Assembly: GCA_002937505.1 (NCBI GenBank)
Contig: PTJY01000003.1
Location: 62,001 to 126,000 of the forward strand
From: Alphaproteobacteria bacterium MarineAlpha12_Bin1
GTDB taxonomy: Bacteria; Pseudomonadota; Alphaproteobacteria; UBA6615
Length of the DNA: 64,000 bases
Direction of reading: 5' to 3'
Each line of letters starts with the position of its first letter. Within the stretch, counting starts at the first letter, position 1. Below, piece by piece: positions 16,519 through 25,762 of this stretch. Under the pieces are notes generated by a model. The model did no database searches and was not told the origin of the DNA. It was given only the letters and a program-made list of their open reading frames with translations. The translations under genes and the position numbers were made by a program.

Positions 16519-18342
16519 CTATCCGCCTAGAGATGTTTTTTGTCTCTTTTCCGTTTCCTGCTGGCGACGCCATAGTCTGGCATATTTTCCATCTAAACTT
16601 AGCAATAATTGATGGTTTCCTCTCTCCATAATTTCCCCCTGATCCAATAATAATATCTCATCTGCATTAACAATAGTTGAGAGTCTATGAGCAATTACTA
16701 AAGTCGTATGATTTTTAGAAACCTCATCTAAGGATTTTTGTATTTCTCGTTCTGTATGAGTGTCAAGGGCAGAAGTCGCCTCATCAAATAAAAGAACTTT
16801 AGGTTGTTTTAGGATAGTTCTAGCAATAGCTATACGCTGTTTTTCTCCTCCAGATAGTTTAAGCCCTCTCTCTCCCACGTGAGTGTCATAGCCTTTTGGT
16901 AAACCGACTAAAAAATCGTGGATTTGTGCAAGCTTTGCCGCTTCTTCTACCTCAGAAGGTGTCGAATTAGGACGCCCATAGTGGATGTTATAATAAGCTG
17001 AATCATTAAAAAGAACAGTATCTTGTGGAACTATACCAATAGCTGCTCGTAAACTAGTTTGTGTTACTTCACGAACATCTTGTCCATCTATACAAATCTT
17101 ACCTTCATCAACGTCGTAAAACCTGAATAATAGTCTAGAAATCGTAGATTTTCCTGCCCCAGAAGCGCCAACAATAGCCACTTTCTGCCCTGCTGGAACT
17201 TCAAAGTTAATATTATTTAAAATCTTCCTTGATCTGTTATAGGAAAAAGAAACGTTTTTAAAGGTTACTATTCCACAATTAACTGACAAAGGTTTTGCCC
17301 CTTTAGAATCTAGTATCTCCTTTCTCTCTTTTAGCAAACTAAACATACTTTCCATGTCTACCAATGATTGACGAATTTCTCTGTATACAAAACCTAAAAA
17401 ATTAAGAGGCTGAAAGAGTTGCATCATATATAAATTGACGGCTGTAAATTCTCCAACTGTCATTGTGCCTAACATTACTCTTTGACCACTGATTAGTAGC
17501 AATACCGTTAAGCCTAAAGCAATTATTACTCCCTGCCCCACATTTAAAAGAGATAAAGTGGTTAAGCTTTTTACGGCAGCTGTTTCATACCGTTGCATTG
17601 AAGAGTCATAACGATCGGCTTCGTGCTTTTCATTGCCAAAATATTTAACTGTCTCAAAATTAAGCAAGCTATCAATTGCTTTTGTATTTGCCTCAGTATC
17701 ACTTTTGTTCATAGCGCGACGAAATTTGAGTCTCCACTCGGTAAATACAAGCGTAAAAGATATGTATATGACAATTGAAACAAACGTTATGAGGCTAAAT
17801 AGAAAACCAAACATTGACCATAATATTGCACAGACTAGCGTAATCTCGATTAGTGTTGGCAGTATATTGAACAACATAAACCTTAATAAGAAATCGATAC
17901 CTTTAATACCGCGCTCAATAACCCTACTCAGACCTCCAGTTTGTCTGTCTAAATGAAATCTAAGAGCTAAATCATGTAGGTGTTGAAATACTAACAAGGC
18001 AATTTTTCTTATGGCTCGTTGTCCAACCTTAGCAAAAACAAAGTCTCGTAACTCTGCAAAGGCCTGCTGCCCAACACGCAATAAACCGTAACCAACCAAC
18101 AATAATATGGGCAAGTAAAGCCCATAATCAGCTGGCCTAGCTATAACATCAACTGCTAAACCGAAAACTGCAGGAACGGCAACTGTCGCGACTTTCGCAG
18201 CTACAAGAAGAATGACGGCTACGATAACCCTGACCCTCATCTCCAATTGGCCCTTAGGCCAAAGATATGGCAAAAGAGACTTTATTGCTCTCCATTCAGC
18301 ACTTGTTTGTTCTTTACTGGACTTATCGTTTTTAGAAACCAT
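16519..18342 (-). CDS. Atm1-type ABC exporter (heavy-metal tolerance / Fe-S related half-transporter)
   Basis: This 607-aa half-transporter has an N-terminal six-helix membrane domain (about 35-330) and a C-terminal ATPase domain with Walker A GASGAGKST, signature LSGGEKQR, Walker B VLLFDEATSALD and the H-loop IAHRLST. Starting with ...SLLPYLWPKGQLEMRVRV and containing the DRQTGGLSRVIERG loop, it resembles the bacterial Atm1/ABCB7 group, which exports glutathione-linked sulfur or metal conjugates. It lies 60 bases downstream of the antiporter cluster in the same direction and could be read through from it. Confidence 0.88.
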   Translation of the reverse strand: MVSKNDKSSKEQTSAEWRAIKSLLPYLWPKGQLEMRVRVIVAVILLVAAKVATVAVPAVFGLAVDVIARPADYGLYLPILLLVGYGLLRVGQQAFAELRDFVFAKVGQRAIRKIALLVFQHLHDLALRFHLDRQTGGLSRVIERGIKGIDFLLRFMLFNILPTLIEITLVCAILWSMFGFLFSLITFVSIVIYISFTLVFTEWRLKFRRAMNKSDTEANTKAIDSLLNFETVKYFGNEKHEADRYDSSMQRYETAAVKSLTTLSLLNVGQGVIIALGLTVLLLISGQRVMLGTMTVGEFTAVNLYMMQLFQPLNFLGFVYREIRQSLVDMESMFSLLKERKEILDSKGAKPLSVNCGIVTFKNVSFSYNRSRKILNNINFEVPAGQKVAIVGASGAGKSTISRLLFRFYDVDEGKICIDGQDVREVTQTSLRAAIGIVPQDTVLFNDSAYYNIHYGRPNSTPSEVEEAAKLAQIHDFLVGLPKGYDTHVGERGLKLSGGEKQRIAIARTILKQPKVLLFDEATSALDTHTEREIQKSLDEVSKNHTTLVIAHRLSTIVNADEILLLDQGEIMERGNHQLLLSLDGKYARLWRRQQETEKRQKTSLGG

Positions 18343-18402
18343 GACTAGTGTCTAAGCCTGTAATAACCAAAGTCAGATTGTTTGAATAAAGGTATAGAAA
18401 TA

Positions 18403-20094
18403 CTAAATAAAATAAAATAATAGGTATGCTACTAATAAAACGGCTACCCACAATACCATACTACCTGTAGGCCAGGTCCTCGCCAGAACGCCATGAGGCC
18501 CATGGTGACGATAAAGTTGGTATACAAATCTCTCGAAACGATCTATCAAATTAGAACCTAGATGATTATAAAAACTACTGGTCATTATGAAAATATATCT
18601 GATCAAATCCCTGCCAGGTTTTCTGTAAAACCAATCCACATCTAGGTGTGTAGAGTTTAGCTGCTTTGGATATATTCCTTTGCGCAATAGAATTATAAAT
18701 GCGCTCGCCGAAAATAAAAGCAAAAGAGATTGTGATAATATATGAGAGGCAGTGTATGGAACATAATTTATTGGATAAGGAAGTAAGTCGTATAGTAACG
18801 ATGGATACACTCCAATAAATATGCATAAAGCAGCAGCCAATGCCATTGCTATAAGCATGTTTATTGGCGCCTCTTTTACTTTGATTCCGGGCTGACTAGA
18901 AAAAAAAGCAAAGTAGGGAATCTTTATACCCACATAATGTAACGTCCCAGCAGACGCAAAAAGTAAAACTAACCAAGTAACAAAGTATCCTTCATGAGCC
19001 ACGGCCGATAATATTATTGCTTTACTAACAAAGCCGCTAAAGAAAGGAAACGCAGATATTGAAGCTGCTCCAATCATACAAAAGCCAGCTGTAAGAGGCA
19101 TAGATTTAAATAAGCCCCCCAACTGACTTCCCAAAGAGGTGCCTGTACGGTACAAAAGGGCACCAACAGACATTAGCAAAAGAGCCTTGTATATTATGTG
19201 CGTAAATGCATGTGCTGCTGCGCCATTAAGTGCCATTTCTGTTCCAATACCAATTGCAACAACCATAAAACCTAGCTGATTAATTAAACTATATGAGAGA
19301 ACACGACGTAAATCATTTTCCAAAATTGCATAGAAGATAGGAAACGAAGCCATAATAGCCCCTATCCAAATGAGTTCTTCTGTGCCTGCAAAACCTCGAG
19401 CCAGCACATATATGGCTAACTTAGTTGTAAAAATCGATAAAATAACAGTTCCTGTAACGGTTGCTTCCGGATAGGCGTCAACCAACCAGCTATGTAACAG
19501 AGGAAATGCACATTTGATTCCGAAAGCTAAAAATATTAAAAGACCACCTGGAGAATCTAAACCAATATGGCCGAAATCTATGTTACCGGTTTGATGCCAT
19601 CTTATAGTTAATCCAGCAAATAATAACATGCCTGAGCCAATTTGGATTATTAGATAACGAATTGCTGAAGACCTAGCCCTGGCCGTCTTCCGAGCCAATA
19701 TTAAAAAAACTGAAGCAATGGCAGTGATCTCCCAAAAAACAAATAATGAGAGTAAATCACCACAAAACACCGCACCCACACTGGCTCCCCCGTAAATTAA
19801 AGATGCAGGTGCTTCTATACTATCCCGGAGATGAAATGAATAAATACCCCCTATGAAGGAGGCCAATAGAAAGACGTAGGAAAAAAGTCTAGACAGCTGA
19901 TCCACACGCATTAGCTGTAACTCTTGCCCAAAAGCATTCAAGGAAAATAGGTTCCCGTTTGGCAAAGACAAAATAACAAGGAATGCAAACAGTGGTAGAA
20001 TTAAGGTCCAAACTAATCGGACATATCCTTTTAATATCGGAACCAGAATGGCTCCAAAAATCAATATGAGTCCCGGCGGAAACTCAATCATCAA
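18403..20094 (-). CDS. Antiporter-like proton-conducting subunit 3 of the Mrp-like cluster (NuoL/M/N family)
   Basis: A 563-aa multi-helix protein of the proton_antipo_M family. It has the TM5 glutamate in SLFVFWEITAIASVF, the TM7 region FGIKCAFPLLHSWLVDAYPEATVTGTV with a lysine, and the broken-helix HAFTHIIYKALLLM segment. The ATVTGTVILSIFTTKLAIY variant differs from the MrpD form and resembles divergent antiporter-like subunits of Mbx/Mrp-type complexes. A C-terminal extension of about 100 residues ends in a final membrane helix. It overlaps the upstream small gene by 11 bases and is the last gene of the cluster before Atm1. Confidence 0.85.
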   Translation of the reverse strand: MMIEFPPGLILIFGAILVPILKGYVRLVWTLILPLFAFLVILSLPNGNLFSLNAFGQELQLMRVDQLSRLFSYVFLLASFIGGIYSFHLRDSIEAPASLIYGGASVGAVFCGDLLSLFVFWEITAIASVFLILARKTARARSSAIRYLIIQIGSGMLLFAGLTIRWHQTGNIDFGHIGLDSPGGLLIFLAFGIKCAFPLLHSWLVDAYPEATVTGTVILSIFTTKLAIYVLARGFAGTEELIWIGAIMASFPIFYAILENDLRRVLSYSLINQLGFMVVAIGIGTEMALNGAAAHAFTHIIYKALLLMSVGALLYRTGTSLGSQLGGLFKSMPLTAGFCMIGAASISAFPFFSGFVSKAIILSAVAHEGYFVTWLVLLFASAGTLHYVGIKIPYFAFFSSQPGIKVKEAPINMLIAMALAAALCIFIGVYPSLLYDLLPYPINYVPYTASHILSQSLLLLFSASAFIILLRKGIYPKQLNSTHLDVDWFYRKPGRDLIRYIFIMTSSFYNHLGSNLIDRFERFVYQLYRHHGPHGVLARTWPTGSMVLWVAVLLVAYLLFYFI

Positions 20095-20359
20095 AATAAT
20101 CCTCCGCCCTTAATAATAATTTACGTATTTTGACAGCCAAAATCACAAAAATGACACTTCCGAAAAAACCGAAGGCGGCATAGAAAAAAGGTATAGAGTC
20201 AAAAGAGGTTTCATGATGAGTAATAAAACTAAAATCTATCACTAACAGTAGAACGCAAAAAAAATAAAAAATGTTTTGAAAGTTAACAAATTTGGGTATT
20301 TGACTTCTCAGACCTGAAATTGGTTTACCGCTATTATAATTCATATCTATCTCATTCAT
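20084..20359 (-). CDS. Small two-helix membrane protein in the Mrp-like cluster
   Basis: This 91-aa protein has two predicted membrane helices (about FQNIFYFFCVLLLVIDFSFI and FFYAAFGFFGSVIFVILAV) separated by a short loop and ending in a basic/acidic tail. I do not recognise a named family. It overlaps the next antiporter subunit by 11 bases and starts 3 bases after the previous one, so it is translated as part of the operon and is probably a small subunit or assembly factor of the complex. Confidence 0.72.
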   Translation of the reverse strand: MNEIDMNYNSGKPISGLRSQIPKFVNFQNIFYFFCVLLLVIDFSFITHHETSFDSIPFFYAAFGFFGSVIFVILAVKIRKLLLRAEDYFDD

Positions 20360-20362
20360 TTT

Positions 20363-21838
20363 TTATTTGTGACTGAGAAATTCAGCAAGGTAAGATTCAA
20401 AGTAGCCGGGAAGAAAAAACAAAATGAGACATATCAGCGCTGTCAAACTCAGTGGCACGACACAAAACCAAGGAGCTTCAGATATGGGATTTGTAATTTC
20501 GGTTTCAGATGCACTGGAAAAAAACGCTCTGATTACTATTGGCATCAAATAGGCAACATTTAGAAGAGAACTTATGATTAGAACTGCTACCACCCAACTA
20601 TTTTCCCCTTCCATGCTGCCTAAAGCTATATAGAGCTTACTCCACACACCAACAAGTGGCGGAAGCCCAATAATTGAAAGAGCACCAATAAAAAATGCTA
20701 TCATGGTGAAAGGCATAGAATAACCTATGCCATTAAGTTCGCTTACTCTCGTTTTATGCGCAGAGGTATGTATAGCTCCTGCAACAAAGAAAAGCGTAAT
20801 CTTTCCAAAAGCGTGCGTGACAATATGCATTGCAGCGCCCATTAAGGCTAATGGTGTCGCTATAGCTGCAGCTAAAATTATATAGGACAATTGACTTACA
20901 GTTGAGTAAGCTAGCCTAGCCTTAATATTATCTTTCGTTAGAGCTATAACCGAAGCAGCAATTAGCGAAAAAGAGGCTAAGTAAATTAACCATTCTGATG
21001 CTCCTGTTTGTAATAAGTGGTCAGAACCTATCACATATATAACTACTTTAAGAATCGTAAACACCCCTGCTTTAACAACTGCAACCGCATGAAGCAAGGC
21101 GCTTACTGGGGTTGGTGCGACCATTGCAGAAGGCAACCATCCATGCAGTGGCATCAGTGCTGCCTTACCTATTCCAAATACAAACAGAGCTAATAAAATT
21201 CCTGTTGTGCCAGGAGATGCAACGTCTGATATGATCCCACCAATCTTAAAATCGAGATGACCGGCAAGAATAAGTGTCCACAGAAGTGCCGGAATAAAAA
21301 ATATGATTGACGCACCAATAAGATATATTAAATAAATTCTTCCACCAATTCTTGCATTTGAATCAGCTCGATGCGCTACCAAGGGATAAGTAGATAAAGT
21401 AAGCACCTCGTAAAAAACAAATAATGTGAATAAATTAGAGCTATATGCTATTCCCATAGTGGCAGAAAGAGCTATTGCAAAGGCTGCGTAAAATTGAGTC
21501 TGGCGGGGTTCATTGTTACCTCTCATATACCCTATTGAATAAATCGAATTAACGATCCAAAGGAAGGAGGCAACTAAAGCAAATAGAGCGCCAAGCGGCT
21601 CAACGTGAAATGCAAAGTTAAGGCCAGTGGTAATGCTAAAAACCAAAAACTCAGATCGATCACCATCGATAACACAAATAAAGATTTTATAAACGGCGGC
21701 GAACAATAAAATCGAAGTAATAAGAGTAACAGTTTCTCGAAAATTTGAGAATCTATTCAAAATCACTATAAAAAATGTCCCTATCAATGGGATCATTATA
21801 GTAGATATCAAAACTTGGATCGTAGTCACTACTAACAC
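20363..21838 (-). CDS. Antiporter-like subunit 2 of the Mrp-like cluster (NuoL/MrpA-N or MrpD-like)
   Basis: This 491-aa protein, with about 14 helices, is a canonical member of the proton antiporter family: SNLFTLFVFYEVLTLSTYPLVA with the TM5 Glu, and the textbook MPLHGWLPSAMVAPTPVSALLHAVAVVKAG segment, which is closest to MrpA/NuoL-like proteins. It may supply the function of the N-terminal part of MrpA, which is otherwise missing here. It begins next to the end of subunit 1 (21839). Confidence 0.87.
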   Translation of the reverse strand: MLVVTTIQVLISTIMIPLIGTFFIVILNRFSNFRETVTLITSILLFAAVYKIFICVIDGDRSEFLVFSITTGLNFAFHVEPLGALFALVASFLWIVNSIYSIGYMRGNNEPRQTQFYAAFAIALSATMGIAYSSNLFTLFVFYEVLTLSTYPLVAHRADSNARIGGRIYLIYLIGASIIFFIPALLWTLILAGHLDFKIGGIISDVASPGTTGILLALFVFGIGKAALMPLHGWLPSAMVAPTPVSALLHAVAVVKAGVFTILKVVIYVIGSDHLLQTGASEWLIYLASFSLIAASVIALTKDNIKARLAYSTVSQLSYIILAAAIATPLALMGAAMHIVTHAFGKITLFFVAGAIHTSAHKTRVSELNGIGYSMPFTMIAFFIGALSIIGLPPLVGVWSKLYIALGSMEGENSWVVAVLIISSLLNVAYLMPIVIRAFFSSASETEITNPISEAPWFCVVPLSLTALICLILFFLPGYFESYLAEFLSHK

Positions 21839-23326
21839 CTAGTAAACAGCGTTAACCAGCAAAACCGCCGCTTGCCTAGCTAAGTCTGCCGAAAAACTTG
21901 TATCAAAACCAAAGTATATTGCCGCAGCAATTAATAGATAAGCTGGCCACAACATTTCTAACGGTGCTTCTTTCAACTGAACCACCTCATCTGTGGGTTC
22001 TCTAAAATAGGCGACCTCAACTACCCGCCCTATGTAAATCATAGTTAATAAAGACGCTGACACAATCAAGACTAGTATCCACCATTCCCCTTGCTCTAAT
22101 GCCCCCAAACCTAAATACCACTTACTTATGAAGCCTGCTGTCCCTGGTGCTCCTATTAAGCTTAAACCTAGTATAACAAATCCGGCCATTGTAAGCGGCA
22201 TCTTTCGGCCGATTCCTGATAACTCTTCTATCTTTACTGAACCAAGACGAAACATAATAGCTCCAAGCAGTAAAAACAAACCTGCTTTCATAATAGCATG
22301 ATTGAACATATGGGTCATTGCGCCAGTAAGGCTAGTCTCCGTAGCATAACTTATACCGAGGATGATAAACCCTATTTGTGCTACACTTGAATAGGCCAAC
22401 ATTCTTTTAATATTACTTTGAAAGATTGCTACTATTGAAGCTGCAAACATAGCTATCAATGCTAATATTTTTAATATTTCTGGTAGGGGTGTTTCGGTAA
22501 AAAAGGTTGCGCCGCCAAAAATAGTAAAAAAGAAACGTAACAGTAAATAAATTGAAACTTTGGTAGCTGTACCAGCCAGAAATGCGCTAGCAACGCTTGG
22601 CCCATAAGCATATGCGTTAGGTAACCAGAGGTGTAGTGGGAACAAAGCTAATTTAAGAGAGACCCCAACTGTTAAAAATGCAAGCGCTGCCAGGACTGGT
22701 CGAGAACTTTTAATTTCAGGTAGACGGCTTGCTAAATCGTAAAGATTTAAGGTTCCAGTCATTGCCCAAAGAAGCCCAATGCCTATAACAATAAATGTTG
22801 CCCCAATAGTCCCCATAATCAAATATTGATAAGCTGCTGTTAACCCACGTCGATCTCTCCCCATTGCAATCAACGCATAACTTGCCAAAGACGATATCTC
22901 CAGAAAAACAAATATATTGAAAGCATCTCCAGTTATAGTAACTCCAAGTAAACCTGTTAACACCAAGAGATACATGCAATAAAACCAAGATTGCTCAGTG
23001 CTACCAAATCTTGCAGAAATACTTTTCTGAGTGTACGGAACGATTACAGCACTAACACATGAAACAATTAACAGTACAAATGCATTAATTAAATCAACTC
23101 TATATTCAATTCCAAATGGAGGAGACCAACCTCCAATTTCGTATGAAATTATTCCCTGCTCAAGAACTCTAAGTAATAGAAAAACAGCCACCAAGAAAGA
23201 AAGAATGCTTGAAGAAAGCGTAATTAACCAGGATAAATAGCCGACTCTAAACAGAGCACATAGACTGGCTGCAACCAAAGGTAGAACGACTTGCAGGGCT
23301 GGAAGGTGCTCCTGCATAAAACTCAT
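21839..23326 (-). CDS. mnhD: Antiporter-like subunit 1, MnhD/MrpD-like
   Basis: At 495 aa it shows an MrpD-type pattern: DAFNIFVFLEISSLASYALIAMG (TM5 Glu), GVSLKLALFPLHLWLPNAYAYGPS (TM7 Lys) and TKVSIYLLLR, followed by HMFNHAIMKAGLFLLLGAI. Its ATG overlaps the stop of mnhC by one base (TAATG-type coupling). It would be one of the proton or cation channels of the antiporter complex in the inner membrane. Confidence 0.88.
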   Translation of the reverse strand: MSFMQEHLPALQVVLPLVAASLCALFRVGYLSWLITLSSSILSFLVAVFLLLRVLEQGIISYEIGGWSPPFGIEYRVDLINAFVLLIVSCVSAVIVPYTQKSISARFGSTEQSWFYCMYLLVLTGLLGVTITGDAFNIFVFLEISSLASYALIAMGRDRRGLTAAYQYLIMGTIGATFIVIGIGLLWAMTGTLNLYDLASRLPEIKSSRPVLAALAFLTVGVSLKLALFPLHLWLPNAYAYGPSVASAFLAGTATKVSIYLLLRFFFTIFGGATFFTETPLPEILKILALIAMFAASIVAIFQSNIKRMLAYSSVAQIGFIILGISYATETSLTGAMTHMFNHAIMKAGLFLLLGAIMFRLGSVKIEELSGIGRKMPLTMAGFVILGLSLIGAPGTAGFISKWYLGLGALEQGEWWILVLIVSASLLTMIYIGRVVEVAYFREPTDEVVQLKEAPLEMLWPAYLLIAAAIYFGFDTSFSADLARQAAVLLVNAVY

Positions 23327-23679
23327 TACTCTTGCTCCATTTCGTGGACTTCATCATCTTCTATTGTTCCGTATGCCTCGTTAATACGAACTACAAGAGC
23401 CATACCTAAAGCTATAGTTGCAACTCCCACTACAATAGCTGTTAGAATTAAGACGTGAGGAAGAGGATTCGAATAAACTTCAAATTTCTCAGATATAATA
23501 GGAGCTGTACCACCAAGAATTTTTCCTGGTGAAAGAAACAAGAGATAAACGGACGTTTGAAAAATACCTAAACCAACAAGTTTTTTAACCATGTTTCCGT
23601 GTGCAACCACTATGTACAGACCACCAATCATCAAAATAATAGTGACCCAATAATTTATGGAAGCCAGAATCAAGCTCAT
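23326..23679 (-). CDS. mnhC: Mrp antiporter subunit C (NuoK-like)
   Basis: The 117-aa protein has three helices, typical of MrpC/NuoK: NYWVTIILMIGGLYIVVAHG, the segment KLVGLGIFQTSVYLLFLSPG, and PHVLILTAIVVGVATIALGMAL, where the helix with TAIVVGVA matches the family core. An acidic tail (EDDEVHEMEQE) follows. It overlaps mnhB by four bases at its start and mnhD by one base at its stop. Confidence 0.92.
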   Translation of the reverse strand: MSLILASINYWVTIILMIGGLYIVVAHGNMVKKLVGLGIFQTSVYLLFLSPGKILGGTAPIISEKFEVYSNPLPHVLILTAIVVGVATIALGMALVVRINEAYGTIEDDEVHEMEQE

Positions 23680-24125
23680 TTGTCATTTTCCAAATTAGAT
23701 GGAAGAGCCTCTGACCTTCCTGCAAAAGAATAAAAGATTGCCAACATAGTAGAAAAGACTGTTATAAAAACTCCCAGCTCTACAATCAAAATACCCAAAT
23801 GTTGTCCTGATTTAGAATCACTTCCAAAAGGTGAATAATCAAGATAGTTAGCTCCAAAAAACCAACTTACGATGCCAGTTCCAGAGAATACCAATACGCC
23901 AATTGGTATTAGGGAGAAAAGCAACTTTTGAGGCATAATTTTTCTTGCTGCCGATACTCCAAAAACTAATCCATAAAGAATAATGGCGGCAGCTGCAGCA
24001 ACCCCGGCCTGAAAACCGCCTCCCGGTCCATAGTCGCCATGAAACTGAACATATAAAGCGAAAAGAAGTATTGCTGGCAATAAGAGCTTTATAACAACCC
24101 GTAAAATAATCGTATCTCTAATCAT
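23676..24125 (-). CDS. mnhB: Mrp antiporter subunit B
   Basis: This 149-aa MnhB-family protein has four helices and the hallmark FHGDYGPGGGFQAGVAAAAAIILYGLVFG motif near residues 28-56, followed by LIPIGVLVFSGTGIVSWFFG and GQHLGILIVELGVFITVFSTML. It partners with subunit C and the DUF4040/MbhE-like protein. It overlaps the upstream gene by four bases. Confidence 0.93.
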   Translation of the reverse strand: MIRDTIILRVVIKLLLPAILLFALYVQFHGDYGPGGGFQAGVAAAAAIILYGLVFGVSAARKIMPQKLLFSLIPIGVLVFSGTGIVSWFFGANYLDYSPFGSDSKSGQHLGILIVELGVFITVFSTMLAIFYSFAGRSEALPSNLENDK

Positions 24126-24685
24126 GTGAGAGAATCCTTTTTACTGGATTGTTTTTCTCGTCGACGCCGTGAAGTAGAAAGCAAGATTAAGACTCCAATA
24201 CCGCCAGTGAAAATTACTGTCGTCTCACCAAGTGTGTCATAGCCTCGGTAACTTGCCAGAACAGCCGTTACAATATTCGGGGAACCAGTTTCTTTAACAG
24301 AGTTTTTTATATAGTAAGGTGCAACATGTTGGTTGGTTGGAGTGTCTTGCCTACCAAATGGAGGAAGATCAAGGGTTCCATAAATCAGCACTGCACCCGT
24401 TAAAAAACAGACTAATAAAGGTATGAACGGACTATGTCGCAGTGGAGCTTCTCTTGTTTTTACTAGTCCAAGAACAGCTAGTAAAAGTACTGTTGACATG
24501 CCCGCACCTACAGCAGCCTCGGTCATAGCGACATCAACAGCATCAAGAGCAACCATAACGGTCGCCATTAAAAAACTGTAAATTCCTCCCAGTATCACCA
24601 CTACGAACAAGTTTCTAGATCTTATTACACCAATAACTGCAGCTACCATTAATAATAATAATACCGTATCTGTAAGAAGTTCGAT
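24122..24685 (-). CDS. DUF4040/MbhD-MbhE-like subunit, the detached C-terminal part of MrpA
   Basis: The visible protein (175 aa from ATG 24649) begins in mid-helix. It contains the DUF4040/MbhD signature DAVDVAMTEAAVGAGMSTVLLLAVLGL and an MbhE-like second half ending TVIFTGGIGVLILLS. In classical Mrp systems these domains form the end of the large MrpA protein; here they are a separate gene. Upstream of ATG 24649 the same frame stays open and reads ELLTDTVLLLL, the expected first helix of this family, and a strong GGGGAGGA ribosome site lies seven bases before an ATC codon (24685-24683). I therefore place the start at the ATC. No ATG, GTG or TTG exists in that stretch. Confidence 0.72.
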   Translation of the reverse strand: MELLTDTVLLLLMVAAVIGVIRSRNLFVVVILGGIYSFLMATVMVALDAVDVAMTEAAVGAGMSTVLLLAVLGLVKTREAPLRHSPFIPLLVCFLTGAVLIYGTLDLPPFGRQDTPTNQHVAPYYIKNSVKETGSPNIVTAVLASYRGYDTLGETTVIFTGGIGVLILLSTSRRRREKQSSKKDSLT

Positions 24686-24687
24686 CT

Positions 24688-25026
24688 CTATTCCTCCCCA
24701 GCTATATGTCCGCCAGTCTTATCTACCGTTAGTTTGGGTTTTATCCCAGCGTGCAAAGCAGCCTGAGCAAGGGCATGTGTAGCTACTGGACTTGTTAACA
24801 ATATCAATCCAAAAATAATTATTAGCTTTGCCGTTGTAAGGGATAGACCAGACTGCAGTGCCATTCCAAAGATTAAAAATCCAGCTCCCAGAGTATCTGT
24901 CACAGAAGAACCATGTAGCCGAGTAAATAGATCTGGAAGCCGAATTAATCCAATCATACCTATGATGCAAAATACTCCTCCAATGATTATTGAGAGCCAA
25001 CTTAGAATGTCTATAAATAATTCCAT
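24688..25026 (-). CDS. mnhG: Mrp antiporter subunit G
   Basis: This 112-aa PhaG/MnhG family protein has three helices, with the typical GVFCIIGMIGLIRLPDLFTRLHGSSVTDTLGAGFLIFG core (residues 17-55). It ends in a hydrophilic tail whose coding sequence also carries the GGAGGA ribosome site of the next gene. It lies two bases after mnhF. Confidence 0.93.
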   Translation of the reverse strand: MELFIDILSWLSIIIGGVFCIIGMIGLIRLPDLFTRLHGSSVTDTLGAGFLIFGMALQSGLSLTTAKLIIIFGLILLTSPVATHALAQAALHAGIKPKLTVDKTGGHIAGEE

Positions 25027-25028
25027 TA

Positions 25029-25283
25029 CTAATTTTCACCAGGATGAAAATACTTCAGAACTGCTATAGTCCCCACCAGATTTAGTAACGTATATAGTAT
25101 AGCAATATCTAGAAAATCAGGTCTGCCAGTCACAAAACCTAGAAGTGACAATGATAAGACAGCTAGGGTAGCCGTAGAGTTAGCAGCCAAAACACGGTCA
25201 AACATGGTAGGCCCCATAATTGCCCTTGCCATAGCTAGAACTAGACTGACCAACACAGCTATTAAACCCACAGCAAACATCAC
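25029..25283 (-). CDS. mnhF: Mrp antiporter subunit F
   Basis: This 84-aa MnhF/PhaF protein has three helices and the family core RAIMGPTMFDRVLAANSTATLAVLSLSLLGF, followed by FLDIAILYTLLNLVGTIAVLKYF. It overlaps the end of mnhE by four bases, showing tight coupling. Confidence 0.93.
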   Translation of the reverse strand: MMFAVGLIAVLVSLVLAMARAIMGPTMFDRVLAANSTATLAVLSLSLLGFVTGRPDFLDIAILYTLLNLVGTIAVLKYFHPGEN

Positions 25284-25762
25284 GTCCCTATTCCACCTTC
25301 AAATTTGGTCACAGTACGATCCATTTTACCTTCCTCGAGATCCATAGCTCCCAGAGTAGTTATCGCGTGAACAGTTATTTCATTATCTTCGACTTCTACA
25401 GAAACGGTACCTGGAGTTAAAGTTATTGAATTCGCATAAACAACTACTCCAACAACTGAGCTTTGCGTTGCTTTCAGATTAATAAGTGTTGGGCTAATAG
25501 GAAGTGTTGGTGATAAAATTATTTTTGATACTGAGATCCCTGATTTAACAATTTCCCAAAATAACCAGGGTCCATACCAGACGAGCCTATATAATAGATA
25601 TATTGGATGTCCTTCACGATCAATGACAGCCATTCTGGTTGCCAAACCAACCACTAATAGCGATGCTAAAGCACCTATAGTAATGAGCATCAAAGTATAG
25701 TGCCCAGATAATACCAGCCAAAACACGAAAGAAACTACTACTGAACTAATAAAATAAAGCAC
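25280..25762 (-). CDS. mnhE: Mrp antiporter subunit E
   Basis: At 160 aa this MnhE protein has two to three N-terminal helices, the YLLYRLVWYGPWLFWEIVKSGISVSKIILSP segment typical of the family, and a C-terminal cytosolic domain with ANSITLTPGTVSVEVEDNEITVHAI. It is the first gene of the cluster; its promoter should lie in the 306-base divergent gap upstream. Confidence 0.92.
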   Translation of the reverse strand: MLYFISSVVVSFVFWLVLSGHYTLMLITIGALASLLVVGLATRMAVIDREGHPIYLLYRLVWYGPWLFWEIVKSGISVSKIILSPTLPISPTLINLKATQSSVVGVVVYANSITLTPGTVSVEVEDNEITVHAITTLGAMDLEEGKMDRTVTKFEGGIGT

